Shown piece after piece: positions 8,201 to 18,900 of a stretch of DNA of 36,978 bases. This DNA is from a virus. Both the position numbers and the translations under genes were made by a program. A model generated the notes under the pieces. That model was given only the letters and a program-made list of their open reading frames with translations. It had not been told where the DNA came from and ran no database searches. Position 1 is the stretch's first letter. Each line of letters begins with the position of its first letter. The stretch covers positions 1 through 36,978 of the IMG/VR virus record IMGVR_UViG_3300035698_007976. The stretch is one strand, 5' to 3'.

Positions 8201-8394
8201 GCCTAATCACAGAATATGCTAGGGGTGGAAACGGTGGTGTTTCAACTTCTTCTTCCGGAGGAGCAGCGACTACAAGCGGTGGCGGAGGCGGTGGCGGAAG
8301 GGCCTCCGGAGAAGGTGCGGGAAATCCAAATCAAAGAATGGGCCCCAGCAGCCCAGGCCTTCCCGGCATTGTTATAGTTAGATATAAGGTATAA
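5242..8394 (+). CDS. Large adhesin: FN3 and Ig-like domains plus two glycine-rich domains
   Basis: 1050 residues. Order: a Ser/Asn-rich start, then a beta domain to about residue 140; a fibronectin type III domain at about 143-255 (PSKPLNFTVHSPTDHSVTLRW, then a Q-Y-W-F-R-I-L-A-A-N strand); two putative Ig (He_PIG) domains at about 306-363 (NGSLPPGLSIDNLNGIVKGI) and 381-449 (LPVGLELDILRGRIYGVP); two W-D-G-x-x-W linkers near 470-495; then two glycine-rich domains at about 503-785 and 793-1050. Each glycine-rich domain starts with a strand block ending in VAGGGSGG or IVGGGASGG, and each ends in IVIIRYP or IVIVRYK. FN3 and Ig domains are frequent in tail proteins and bind surface sugars weakly. 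The glycine-rich domains are likely the receptor contact. The gene follows the 4819 gene by 6 bases, with only a weak ribosome site (GGTGA). Confidence 0.8.
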   Translation: MSGISTINGSNSVVNSSSSSNQQRSTFRLPETRRDNNGNMPIAITGISLWIASQSETRQVNLVVNNALTENFFPVISTSATEESGILPIFAVVDDSETAQTVSFGHNTNGAVFFGTRPLSGTNITPLTNGTGRSYVGKFTYAEVPSKPLNFTVHSPTDHSVTLRWEKPETDGGVPIKKYVIQYSKNQFGRTGANGGGQQELEDFIEVETKSTNIVVDSLDSDTQYWFRILAANRIYNGVSVSRGSEWTAPLNVKTSKPIPYWPSLSASNLGESFIDTSGGDTNGYLILDTAKPVLGSSFYADVFAQDAEYYDIVNGSLPPGLSIDNLNGIVKGIPETVGEYSFTISAANELGSANKDFVLQVTEFANQNSTLNPEIRVGSYYVANIAVANATGYSLISSTLPVGLELDILRGRIYGVPQFTGDNTFTIRTFLSVSPTTVDREFSILVKPNITIFKDIGGVVGQTDGYVGKKWDGSDWVDFEETKRFDGADWVDLSYPVRQIQAIGGTIVEYNDGGLRYRSHIFSASGTFEVISLGESSDTVSFLSVAGGGSGGAGSSLGSGAGGGGGGLVYGTSVISPGVYNVIVGNGALASFINSRGSNGENSSVFGVSSIGGGGGARGGSSVTLDKAGQNGGSGGGAAGNGTPGAGTGSGSSIQGHLGGNGSGSSDGSGSSGGGGGASQVGANGSSTIPGSGGNGKPFNLSGSYLSYGGGGGAGSVSIDNPGASGGSGGGANGQNYDSVTNTAPSGSNGLGGGGGGARAITNSLGGPGGSGIVIIRYPIGFSAFTALTATGGTTFDIDDQGIIYRVHQFSSTGSGEFSVLGLSDDPNANILEYLIVGGGASGGAADNEYEAGAGGGAGGVVSGTIEISSPENFTILVGSGGASVGSPSSCPPGNNGGISSFRVVTATGGGGGGSGQGASGKSGGSGGGAVWRGGSVGTGISGQGNNGSKITSNNGQGGAGGSSGNPIAATQVRVASLGRTSGIIGLITEYARGGNGGVSTSSSGGAATTSGGGGGGGRASGEGAGNPNQRMGPSSPGLPGIVIVRYKV

Positions 8395-8395
8395 T
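8390..8395 (+). promoter_or_regulatory. TATAAT at leaderless spacing from ATG 8402
   Basis: Perfect TATAAT ends exactly 6 bases before ATG 8402 and overlaps the TAA stop of the previous gene. With the last T at -7, the A of the ATG is base +1, the classic leaderless layout. There is no Shine-Dalgarno sequence before this ATG, which fits. Confidence 0.55.
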
Positions 8396-8401
8396 AGTAA
8401 A

Positions 8402-8890
8402 ATGATTAAACTTATTGCACACGTTGATAAAAAAAATTGGACTATAGATGGAGAGGCAGATCCATCATCTGTAGATATTGGAATCGGCGTTCGTGACAAC
8501 AATGGTCTTGGCGTAAAATTTGTTAACGTAAAACTGGGGTTTAAGTTTTTTAATTCAAATAATGATATTATTCAATTTGGAAACTTCCCACCATCAAGGG
8601 TAAGGTACATAGAAAGCAATGAGGACATTCTTGCATTTTCTGTCGTAGATCAGCTAGAGCCAAACACAAAATATAAGATTGAAGCCTGGATAGAGGACAT
8701 AAACTACAGTTTTGCCGGCAGCTTTGAAATTACTACCCCGCTGCCAGCCAAGCCTTATCCTTCCTGGATATTTGATTCTAACTATAATTCTTGGATTGCT
8801 CCAGTAAATCCACCGATGAAAGACTTGCCAGATGACAAAAGGTACTCTTGGAATGAAGAAGGCCAGTGTTGGGATGTTGTAAAAAAGTAA
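8402..8890 (+). CDS. Tail protein with C-terminal W-rich motif
   Basis: 162 residues. The first two thirds are beta-rich (VDIGIGVRDNNGLGVKFVNV) and resemble an Ig-like domain. The C-terminal 45 residues carry KPYPSWIFDSNYNSWIAPVN, then PDDKRYSWNEEGQCWDVV, a spaced-tryptophan motif I recognise from aquatic phage structural proteins (P-S-W, then W-x-A-P-V, then P-x-D-x-x-x-Y-x-W-x-E). No ribosome site precedes the ATG, and a TATAAT sits at leaderless distance. It is likely a tail or fibre accessory protein. The motif's exact role is not known to me. Confidence 0.6.
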   Translation: MIKLIAHVDKKNWTIDGEADPSSVDIGIGVRDNNGLGVKFVNVKLGFKFFNSNNDIIQFGNFPPSRVRYIESNEDILAFSVVDQLEPNTKYKIEAWIEDINYSFAGSFEITTPLPAKPYPSWIFDSNYNSWIAPVNPPMKDLPDDKRYSWNEEGQCWDVVKK

Positions 8891-8911
8891 CAAACTCAAC
8901 TTTAATAAAAA

Positions 8912-8920
8912 TGTTATAAT
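8912..8920 (+). promoter_or_regulatory. Extended -10 (TGTTATAAT)
   Basis: TGT plus TATAAT lies in the 55-base gap before ATG 8946. The predicted start near G8927 gives a leader of about 19 bases that contains GGAG (8938-8941). No -35 is seen. The rest of the gap is AT-rich with no hairpin. Confidence 0.5.
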
Positions 8921-8945
8921 TAAATAGAACTATTATGGAGAAAAA

Positions 8946-9626
8946 ATGATACAAAGAATGCAGCAGAGGCGCGGACTTGAGTCTCAGTGGACTTCTGTCA
9001 ACCCCATTCTCGCTGCTGCAGAAATTGGATATGAGCTAGATAATAATAAGTTTAAAATAGGCGATGGAATTACGCCATGGAATGACTTGGGTTATTTTGA
9101 AGATGCCTCAAGCGTTCAGCAATTAATTCAAGACCTTATTGGTGCCGCACCAGAAGTTCTCGACACACTGGAAGAGCTTGCCGCAGCAATAGAGAACAAT
9201 CCAAACTTTTTTACAGACATTGCAGACGATATTGCCTCAGCACAGTCAGCAGCAAACAACTACACAGACATGTCTATAGGAAATCTTAACCTATCAGGCG
9301 GTACAACGGGACAGGTTCCTCAAAAAAATTCTAGCGACGAGTATGACATAAGCTGGGCAGACCCAGTCAGGTCCTTGAATGATATTGATGACGTTTCTGC
9401 AGAGACACCATCTAACTCAGACACTATTCTGTATAATTCATCAACAGGAAACTGGGAAGCTGGTCAGATAAACCTTAGCGACCTACCAGGTGTTCCATCA
9501 GTAATAGGAGATCTTTCTGATGTTAGCATAACAGATCCCCAACGAGATGATATACTAGTGTATGATGGTACTGAGTGGAAAAATGGTACTAGTGATCTGG
9601 AGGTTTTGTTTTGGACATACGCATAG
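8946..9626 (+). CDS. Tail fibre protein with Mtd-like N-terminal domain
   Basis: 226 residues. The N-terminus (RRGLESQWTSVNPILAAAEI, then FKIGDGITPWNDL) matches the major tropism determinant N-terminal (Mtd_N) pattern seen at the base of many phage fibre proteins. It is followed by a helical DLIGAAPEVLDTLEELAAAI, common in fibre shafts. Later come a short GGTTGQVPQKNSSDEYDISW module, equivalent to the GQNGYVLTAD module at 1980-2630, and an IGDLSDVSI, then ILVYDGTEWKNGT end. No C-type lectin variable domain follows, so this is not a diversity-generating Mtd itself. It probably anchors other fibre parts. The start has GGAG 4-5 bases upstream. Confidence 0.7.
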   Translation: MIQRMQQRRGLESQWTSVNPILAAAEIGYELDNNKFKIGDGITPWNDLGYFEDASSVQQLIQDLIGAAPEVLDTLEELAAAIENNPNFFTDIADDIASAQSAANNYTDMSIGNLNLSGGTTGQVPQKNSSDEYDISWADPVRSLNDIDDVSAETPSNSDTILYNSSTGNWEAGQINLSDLPGVPSVIGDLSDVSITDPQRDDILVYDGTEWKNGTSDLEVLFWTYA

Positions 9627-9639
9627 GAGGTAGCAAGTA

Positions 9640-9972
9640 ATGGCAGCTTTAGTGCCTTCGTTATTGTATATAGGCAATGACACAATTGGTTCAATTTACG
9701 ACTCTCCCGAAGCGGCAGGGAGCTATGCTATAATTAAGTCAATCAATGGAACAAATACCTCTAACGCAACAACAACATTTTCTTTACATATTCTTGTTGG
9801 TGGTGCGGAGGCAGCAAACTCTAACAAGATATTAAACGAGGCAGAATTGACAGTTGGAAACACCCTAGCTTATGACACTTCGATTGTTGTGCCGGCAGAC
9901 TCTAGTCTTTATATTACTCAGCCAGGTAACGCAGTTACAGTTACTATCAGTGGGGTAGAGTATGTCGCTTAG
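9640..9972 (+). CDS. Small beta-sandwich tail protein, paralogue of the protein at 2647
   Basis: 110 residues: SYAIIKSINGTNTSNATTTF, then SLHILVGG, then SLYITQPGNAVTVTISGVEY. The I-x-x-I-x-x-x-N-T-S-x-A-T-x-T-x-x-L-H pattern is typical of small phage proteins built of one beta sandwich on the tail or baseplate. It has a strong ribosome site, AGGAGGT at 9625-9631, 8 bases before the ATG and overlapping the previous stop. Its last 11 bases overlap the start of the 3007-aa gene, so the two are probably translationally coupled and the proteins may interact. Confidence 0.6.
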   Translation: MAALVPSLLYIGNDTIGSIYDSPEAAGSYAIIKSINGTNTSNATTTFSLHILVGGAEAANSNKILNEAELTVGNTLAYDTSIVVPADSSLYITQPGNAVTVTISGVEYVA

Positions 9973-12900
9973 ATATCTTAAGGACTCCGCCGAAGAGGGT
10001 AAAAACGAAGTTTCACCTATTGCAACCTTTGTTGATCCAGTTAGCAAGATTCGCGTCTCTCAGCCAGAGAACCTTATTGATACAGACTTTGAGTATGGCC
10101 TTCAGGAGACAAAGTGGGAGACACTTGAACGAGTAAACAATATTCCAACATTTTTTGCAAGACCAGGAGACCCACCTATTGATGTTTCTATCGTTACCGC
10201 AACTGTTGGTTCATCTAGAGTTGTAGTAACAACAAACACAGATCACGGACTTGTTGTTGGTTCTCCACTAATTGTTCAGGGTGTAGATTCTTTTAGTGCT
10301 AATGGTGCATTTGTTGTAGACAACGTAATTAATGATAAAGAATTTACCTATGTTTGTAAAGAGGTACAGACCAGGCCAGGCGCTTCGGAGGGCAGCTTCT
10401 TCAATATTATAAAAGAAGAAACAGTGATATATATTGGTAGACTTTACCAAGGGACACAGGCAAAGCTAGATGTGTTAGATTCGATCACCACCGATGGCCT
10501 AGACCCATCAAGACTTACTGTAAAAACGCCACATCCACACGGATTCTCTGAAGGAACCAGGTTTGTATTGAGCAACAGCGTTGGTGGTAAGACATACAAG
10601 TTTGACGCCTCTCTAATAGACCCCTCTGACTTTGAAAACTTAACAACTCCAGAAATAGACTCTTATACTCAAATAAAAGAAGCATACACTTATCAAGACT
10701 GGGACGGTGCTTATAGTGCAAAGTTTACGTCTGATGACGTAGACGTATATTATAATACAATAAACGTTCCAAATCATCCGTTTAATAACGGAGACATGGT
10801 TATGTATATTCCAGCAGTAGATGTAGAAACAGACAGCCAGACCGCTGACGAGGGCAATATCCATACAGATAGTGCAATGGGTAATGTTGGAAGATATAGA
10901 ACTCCATATTGGGTTGGCGTACTTGACGAAAACACTATTCAGCTTACAGTTTCTGAATTTAATGTAAATTACAGACCACCATCTGTTCACGATATTTCTT
11001 CTATGGGTGATACAAACTTTGGGTATCACCAATTAGCAAAGTGCTACAGAATAGAAGCTTTATACACAGACAGCGTTATGCGGCTAAGGCAGCCGTATCG
11101 TGATACAAACTCTTCAGAAGCACAAGAAGTTTACGTTTTTTCTACCAGTACTGGAATTCAACCAGCAGCAACAACTATGTCTTTTAAAAACTATACCTCT
11201 AATGATGCGTACACTCCAAGATGGTATAAGTTCTACTTAAAGAATTATGATGGAAGCAATGTAACTAACTTACCCACATCTGCAGGAAATGCTATTTTAA
11301 GATTTGGGGCTTTGGGTGTAAACGTCTCAACTGACACAATTACCATTACGCCAGGATCAGATTTTGACCTTTTGGGCTCAATGCCACTAAATGGAAACAC
11401 GGAGGGTGTCTCTAACTCTAGCCTAAGCTCTGGATACTGGCAAACTGGAGACCAGGTTAGACTTTGGAGAAGAAAAGGAGAAACCACACCGGGAAATATT
11501 GGTGAAGGTACCTATTACTATATTCGTGTTATTGACGATAGCAGATTTACTTTGCATACCACAAGGGCCGGAGCCATTGCAAACAACAGCAGGCTAGATA
11601 TTACAAGCACAGGCTCAATAGACCTTGAAATTATTGTTGAAAAACAAAACAGATTCTTTAAACTATATACAGACGCTGCCTTAACTCAGGAGCACGTTCT
11701 TTCAGGCACCGGTATAACCGGTACAACCTGGATTGTACCAGCAACAACGGTTGAGAATAGGTCTTCTATAAACGATCTTACCGTCGGGCAAAATGCATTC
11801 TCTAATCTAAACAGTGGAGACGTTCTTACTGTAGAGTCTTTTGACAATTCTCTTGAAACAGACGTTCCTGTTCCTCAAACAAGGGTAAGCTCAACTACCT
11901 ACGAAGATGTTTATCTTTACCCCGCTATCAACCTTAATGTTGATAGCCCACTAATTTATCCAAGATCTGGAAGAACTCTGTACTACATTCCAAATGGTAC
12001 AAAAATGAAACACCAGACCAGACCAGCTTCTATGATTGTTAACTGCCAGTCTATAAACGTCTCAAACAGGCAGTGGACTACAATTAGTAGTGGAGACGAG
12101 CACTACTTTACACATGGCTTTAAAAACGGAGACAAGGTTACCTGGAAACAGATTCCTTCCATTATTAGCTTTAACGCTAGAGACGTTAACATTAACAATG
12201 GTCGGATTTCTTTATGGAACGGTTATGGAGATACTAGGAATGGTGACAGGGTTCGAGTAAAGAAGGCCGGAGCAATCACTGTGCTCCCAGCCGGTTTAGA
12301 CGAAGAAACCGATTATTTCTTAAGAAGAATCACCACAAACGTTCTTACCCTGCACACAACAGAAGCAGATGCAAACTCAGGAGCAAACCCAGTAACGATA
12401 ACCTCAAGGGGAATGGGTAACTGTACATTAATTCATCAGGAAAACCTACCAGATGTTCTAAGGAACATAGAAGATCAGGAGGCATACTTTAGATTTGATT
12501 CAAATAGAGTATTTAGACTTTATGACACCAGGGAAAACGCTATTATCGGAGGTGCCACGGGACTTATTGAGTTAACCCCAAGGGGTGGTTGGGCAGAATT
12601 TAGAAGTGTCCTGGATGAAACCACTGGACTTTTCTATGCACCAAACCACTATTATGAATTTGCTCAAAGCGCTGCAACTGTAGATACAGCGACCGACATT
12701 ATTACTACCCCAACACCACACGGTTTTCACACCGGAGAGCAGCTATATTATGTAGTTCAAGAAAACACACCAATCACTGGGCTTTCAAATCAAACCTGGT
12801 ACTTTCCAAATGTAATTGACGAGACAAGCTTTACATTGCACTCAAGCAGGGCTGACGCAAGAAACGGTGTGAGCAAGAGAGACCTTTCCGGTACCCCAAT

Positions 12901-15900
12901 CGGTAACGCCACACTTACTAGATTTTACGGTCTTGACATTCAGGGAGACCTTACTCAAATAAACACAACAAACGAAACAATTACTTTTGAATTTAATCAC
13001 GGATTTGAGACAGGAGACAACGTTTCTTTCCGGAGCCTTAGCGGATCAATTAGTGGACTTTCTAACAGACTTCAGTATTTTGTAAATAAAATTAGCGATA
13101 CAACTGTGGCATTTTATTTTTGTAGGGCTCACGCCATTGCAGATACAAACAGAGTAAACTTGACCGGTGCATCGGGCTGGCACGCAGTTAAAAAGGTAGA
13201 AAAGTTACCAGAAGATGTTAACTTTTACTTTAGAGATATCAGCAGTGATAATATCTTTAGAATTTATAGGACAAGGGACGAAGCGATCAGAAATGTAATG
13301 GAGCTTGACATGCGCAGACCTCCAGACAATTCCCACACAGTTACAAACCTAAGCATTCGGTGGACCGGTAGCGCAATTTCAACATTTATCCCAGTCAATG
13401 CTTGGGGTCAGATTAGAAGTGTTAATAACTACGGTGCTAACTATTTCAACACTGATTACAATAATCAATTTAAAACGGGACAGCAGGTTCGAGTTGTTCG
13501 GCTACCACAATTTGGTAACGAAAATCCACAATTTAAGCATGGTTCACTTCACTATATTAGGCACATATCCAACACAATTTTGGCATTCCACAGAACCTAC
13601 GAAGGGGCCATGAACAACGTGACCTCCGACAGGGTTGATATTTATAGTGGTGAAGTTGGATGGTTTATTGAGGGTGTTGGCTTACCATCGGGTATTGGTG
13701 TTGGAACAAGTTTGGTAATTGAAAAGCCAACTCCTACAAGCATTAGGTTCAGAGAAAACAGCTCTTCGGGAAGAATTCGAAGAATTCGACCAACAAGAGA
13801 TGCCTTATATTCTAGCATCAGGTTTAGCAGAAGAGCAGCAACACAAAGCTCCAACACATTTTTTGTAAATTCACACGGACTAATTGAGAACACTCCGCTA
13901 ATATACAACTCTGGACCGTTTGGCGCACCGGACTCAGAGCCTCAGATTACCAACAACAGTACATACTACGTTTCTTCTCCAACAAATGATAGGTTTAGGA
14001 TTTCTACAAACGAAGACTCAGAAACAAAAACAATTACTCTAACCGGTAATGCTGTAGACCTTGTTGGCTCTTTCTTTAGATCCGACGAGCTTGGTCTAAC
14101 AAGAACTTGCCCAAACCAGGCCTCTGGATCTTTTGTAAACCTTACTACAGACGTAATCACCACAAGTATCGTCCATGGATTTTCTACCGGGGACAGGGTA
14201 ACCTACTACGCTCTACCAGAGTCCACAACAAACTTTGGTACGCCGATCAGCGGCTTGACTAGCGAAAATGATTACTATGTCAGGAGAACTGGAACCGCAA
14301 GCTTTCAACTACACAACACAGCAGACGACGCCCTGAATGATATAAATAGGATTGACTTTACGGGTTACGGTACCGGACAAGGACTATTCTCAAGAGATAA
14401 CTTCGTTACCGGAGAATCGGTATTAATTAGTTCGACCTCCCCAATATCTGGCCTTTCTTCAGGATCTGTTTACTACATTAAAACGCTAAGCCCACAGACA
14501 TTTGCTCTATATTACACAAAATCAGAAGCCGAAGCCGGTATTTTTAATCAAACCGGAGACTCTTATTCAGACCTCAGAGCCCCAATCCTTTCATTTGTTG
14601 AGGGAACGTCTCTTTCTCTTAGAAGAAAAGAGTTTGTAAATCTTTTAACTGCTGCGACAGGAATTCAAGAGCTTAGCAACGTAGCCCAGAACGCCGTTGA
14701 CGGTATTTACGATTTAGATGTTAAGGTTGGTGGCCCAGCGTCCACAGAATTTACACTAACACCAACAAACGCAGTTCTTAGCCCCAGATCGATAACATTT
14801 AACCCCTATGATGATTTTAGTTCAGGGTTCAATGCAATTCGTTACGAAAACCACAAGCTATATAATGGTGCTGAAATTATTTATAATCAATCATCAGAGA
14901 TATCTCTGGAACAAAACACCGACGGGATTAATGAGTCTACTGGCGTATTTACGATACCATCCCACGGCTTGATAACCGAACAAGAGCTTGTTTATATTGT
15001 AGAAAGCCCATCACAAGAAATTCCAGGATTACAGAATAACGTTTCTTATTATGTAAACGTTATAAGTTCCGACACTTTTTCTCTGCACACAAGCTCTTCA
15101 GACGCAGCATCAGACACAGATAGAGTAAAAGTTTGGGGAATTGAGAGCAACATAATTGAGACACTGGAGTCTACATTTATTAATGATACGCTCGATCTTA
15201 TTACTACCACAGCAGATCATAATCTTTCTACAGGCCAGGCTGTAGTATTTAACTCTGTAGATCCACCAACCGGAGTTACCTCCGGAGATACTTATTATGT
15301 TAGAGTTTTTGACGCAGACCAGTTCTACCTTCACGAAACATATGAAGACTCTTTGGTCGAAGCAAATACCATAGGCCTGCTTACAGCAGGTAGCGGAACC
15401 CACTATATAGATGTTATTGACGAAGAGGTAATAATAGGGTATGGCGAAACAGAAGACTATGGAACAGTAACCCTTAGCGCATTTTCTACGCTAGAAAGGA
15501 TATCAGGTCTAGAGAATAACAATGTTTACTATGTTATAAGAATCAGTAAGGACTGGTTTACTGTAGCATCCACTAGACAGAACGCTAACCTAGGGAACTC
15601 CATCAACATCGGCGCGCAGCTAGCCGATGAAGGATCTTTGGGCTCAGAGGAAAATCATTCTTTCTTAACATATAACGTAGGTGCCGAGGTGCTCGGCCCA
15701 GGAACAGTTACTACCACGCTGGGCTCAAACATTCTTAGCGGTATCAATACTAACTTCTTTAACCTGTTTAAAAACGGTGATCTCTTTAAAATCTTTATTA
15801 CTCAGGATGAAGATGTTTTAACACTTTCTCAGACCAACAGCGCTGTTAATAGAGAAATCAGTTTCACTCAAAACGCTAGCACCGTTAACACCACAACAAA

Positions 15901-18900
15901 CATTATTACAACCCCTACCCACAACTACTTTACAGGAGATTATGTTGTTTATACAGCAGACACTCCTGCCGGAAATATAACCTCTGGCCAGGGGTATTAC
16001 GTAAGAATAAATCAAACAACGCCGGTCAATGCTACAACTTTTACTTTGCATGAAACAAAACAAGATGCTTTTGATAATCTAAACATAGTAAACATAACCA
16101 GCTCAGGTTCTGGAGCCGCTATCTTTACTCAGCAAGATCAGTTCTATTCTCCAACGCACACTTACACAGATGGTCAGACAACTTCTTACACATCTTCAGA
16201 AATTATGTCAACACTAATAGACGGAAGACTTTACTACATTGGAAGAAATTCCAACATTAGAGAGCTTTTCTCTACAAATATTGCAACAAACGATCGTGTC
16301 ACTACGAATGCCGTTCATGGACTTGCAACAGGAGATGCCGTCAGGTTTGAATCGGCAGTATCACCAGAACCACTGGTCTCCGGTCAAGAATATTTTATTA
16401 GAACAACTAGCACAAGCGCCTTCTATCTTTATAACAATAGGGCCGACTCTCTGTCCGACTCTAATAGAGTAGATATTCTTACTACTGGATCTGGCACACA
16501 CAAATTTGTTCAAACAGAAAAATCTAACACCTTTAGATTCTATCCTAGTTATGACGAAGCCATTGCAGCAGCCGGAACACAAGATGGCGTACAGGTCGAG
16601 CTGGTAAGTACTGCAGGAAATGCTGTAGTGACTAGCAAGTATGCCGGAGCAGTTTTTGAGTCAAAGGTTCTTGGCGTTAGATCTGCTACTGGAATTGTTC
16701 TTGAAGACGAAATCCCAGAATTTGCTTCAGACGATATTACCCCGATTGGAACTCAGTCCGGATTCCAGTATGCCCTAGTTACCTCTTTGTTTGTAAAGGC
16801 AGACGGGTTTGCCCTTCACAGGCCATTTGATGGCGGTGTTGAGCTGACTCCATCACTAAATCCAGACTCTTCGATCATTAGACAAACTCGCAGATACTTC
16901 CGATACCAGTCCGGTAAGGGTATTCAGGTTTCTTATGGTATTAACTTTAATGCGCCAAAACAAATTGAAGCATTTACTGTTGACATCAATACTGGAATTG
17001 CAACTATTAAAACAAGATACCCAAATAAGGTGACAGACCAATTGTCAATAACAACAGAGGGGGCTAGCGATACAAACCTTGGAACTGCCAGAACATTCTT
17101 GCAAAATTCTACAAATGTTGATGTTGATGCAAATACAATTAACATTGGATCACAGCAGTCATTCGTAAACGGAGAGGCTGTTTTGTATCAGACACCAGGA
17201 GTAGAGCTTGGCGGAATTGAGTCAAACGTAAAGTATTGGGTTAGAAACGCGGGTGGCACTAGGTACTACATTTATGCATCTCTTTCCGATGCACTAGTCG
17301 GAGGAGAAGATGGAAGGATCGACATCACGATGCCGACAGAGGGCGACGCAGCCACTCTAACTCCAGTTAATAGCTGGATTGGCACATTCGGAGTAACAGA
17401 GGTTGTTAATGACGATACTTTCAAGGTTCTGCTAGATGGTATTCCTCAATCAGGCTCGTCTTCAGGATTCTCGCAGTTTACCCCGGCATCTTGGTCAGGA
17501 TCCTTACTTAGGTGTGGAATTTTTGATGATCAGAATGGCCTATTCTTTGAATATGATGGTCAGCAGCTATATGCTTGCAGAAGAAGCAGTGTTGAGCAAA
17601 TTTCTGGTACGGTCACAGCAACATTTAACTCCTCTCTGATTGTCGGTGAAAACACAAAATTTATTAGCCAATTAATTGCCGGAGACAAGGTTGTTATACG
17701 AGGACAAAGCTACAAGGTTGTGCACATTGCTAGCGAAAACTCTTTGTCGATACAGCCCGCATATAGGGGTGTCACAAGAGGAAACGTTGTTGTAACCAAG
17801 ACAGTGGACACCAAAACTCCACAAAACCAATGGAACCTGGATAAGGCAGACGGAACTGGTCCGTCCGGGCTCATACTTAACCTTACTAAGATGCAGATGG
17901 CTTACATAGACTACTCGTGGTACGGTGCCGGAAAAGTTCGTTTTGGTTTCAAAGCTAAAAACGGTGAGGTTCTGTATTTCCACGAATATGTTCACAACAA
18001 TCAGTTTACAGAAGCCTATATGAGATCTGGCAACTTGCCAGCAAGATACGAGGTCTTGAACCTTGCAAACCCAACTTACAGCCCAACAATCGCCCACTGG
18101 GGAACGTCTGTCATTATGGATGGTAGATTCGACAATGACGACGCATACTTCTTTACGGCATCCGGCTCTACGCTTTCTTTCTCTAACACAGCAGAACAAC
18201 AGACTTTTCAAGGTAGAATCTCTCAAACTAATGCTATCTTTAATACCAGAATAGACGGTGTATTTACTCCGGTTTACTTTGTAAATGCTATAGACTCCGT
18301 TGCAGTTAGAAGCATTAGGCCAGAAACAGAAATTTCTGGATTATACATCCAAGCCGGAACAAAAACACTATTCCAGCCACAGAGTATCGGTGGAAACAGG
18401 GCTCGTATATATATTGATAAGCAACCTACTGGAACGTCGGGGTCAGATACTACATACAACTATGGTCCTCTAGCAGATGCAATCCCAACGCTGTTTCCTC
18501 TAGTTAGTGTTCGCCTAGGGCCAGCGGTTGACAATTCTTTGGTAGGAGCCATTGGCCTAAGAGAAATCATAAATAGGATGCAGTTAAACTTGAAAAACGT
18601 CGGTATTCTTACGACTCACGATGTTGAAATTAAACTTATTCTAAATGGAAACACAGACAACCTTTTGTTTACAAATATTGCCCAGCCTTCACTTTCTCAG
18701 ATTATTCAACACGGAAAGGGTGACACAATTAGTGGTGGTGTAGAGCTTTACACATTCAGGGTCAGTGGTGCATCTAGCGCAACGGCTTCGATTGCTCAAG
18801 CAACAAACATTGACCTTGCCGACATCATCGAGCTAGGAAACGCTATTCAGGGTGGTGACGGAATTTTCCCAGATGGACCAGACCTTCTGACAATTTCTGC

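Noticed and set aside
8946-9626. Possible diversity-generating retroelement, prompted by the Mtd-like N-terminus
   Set aside because: There is no lectin-type variable domain, no template/variable repeat pair and no reverse transcriptase in the window. Mtd_N domains are common in ordinary fibres.
17672-18226. 184-codon open frame on the - strand
   Set aside because: It lies within the conserved C-terminal part of the 3007-aa protein, has no family-like pattern and no ribosome site.
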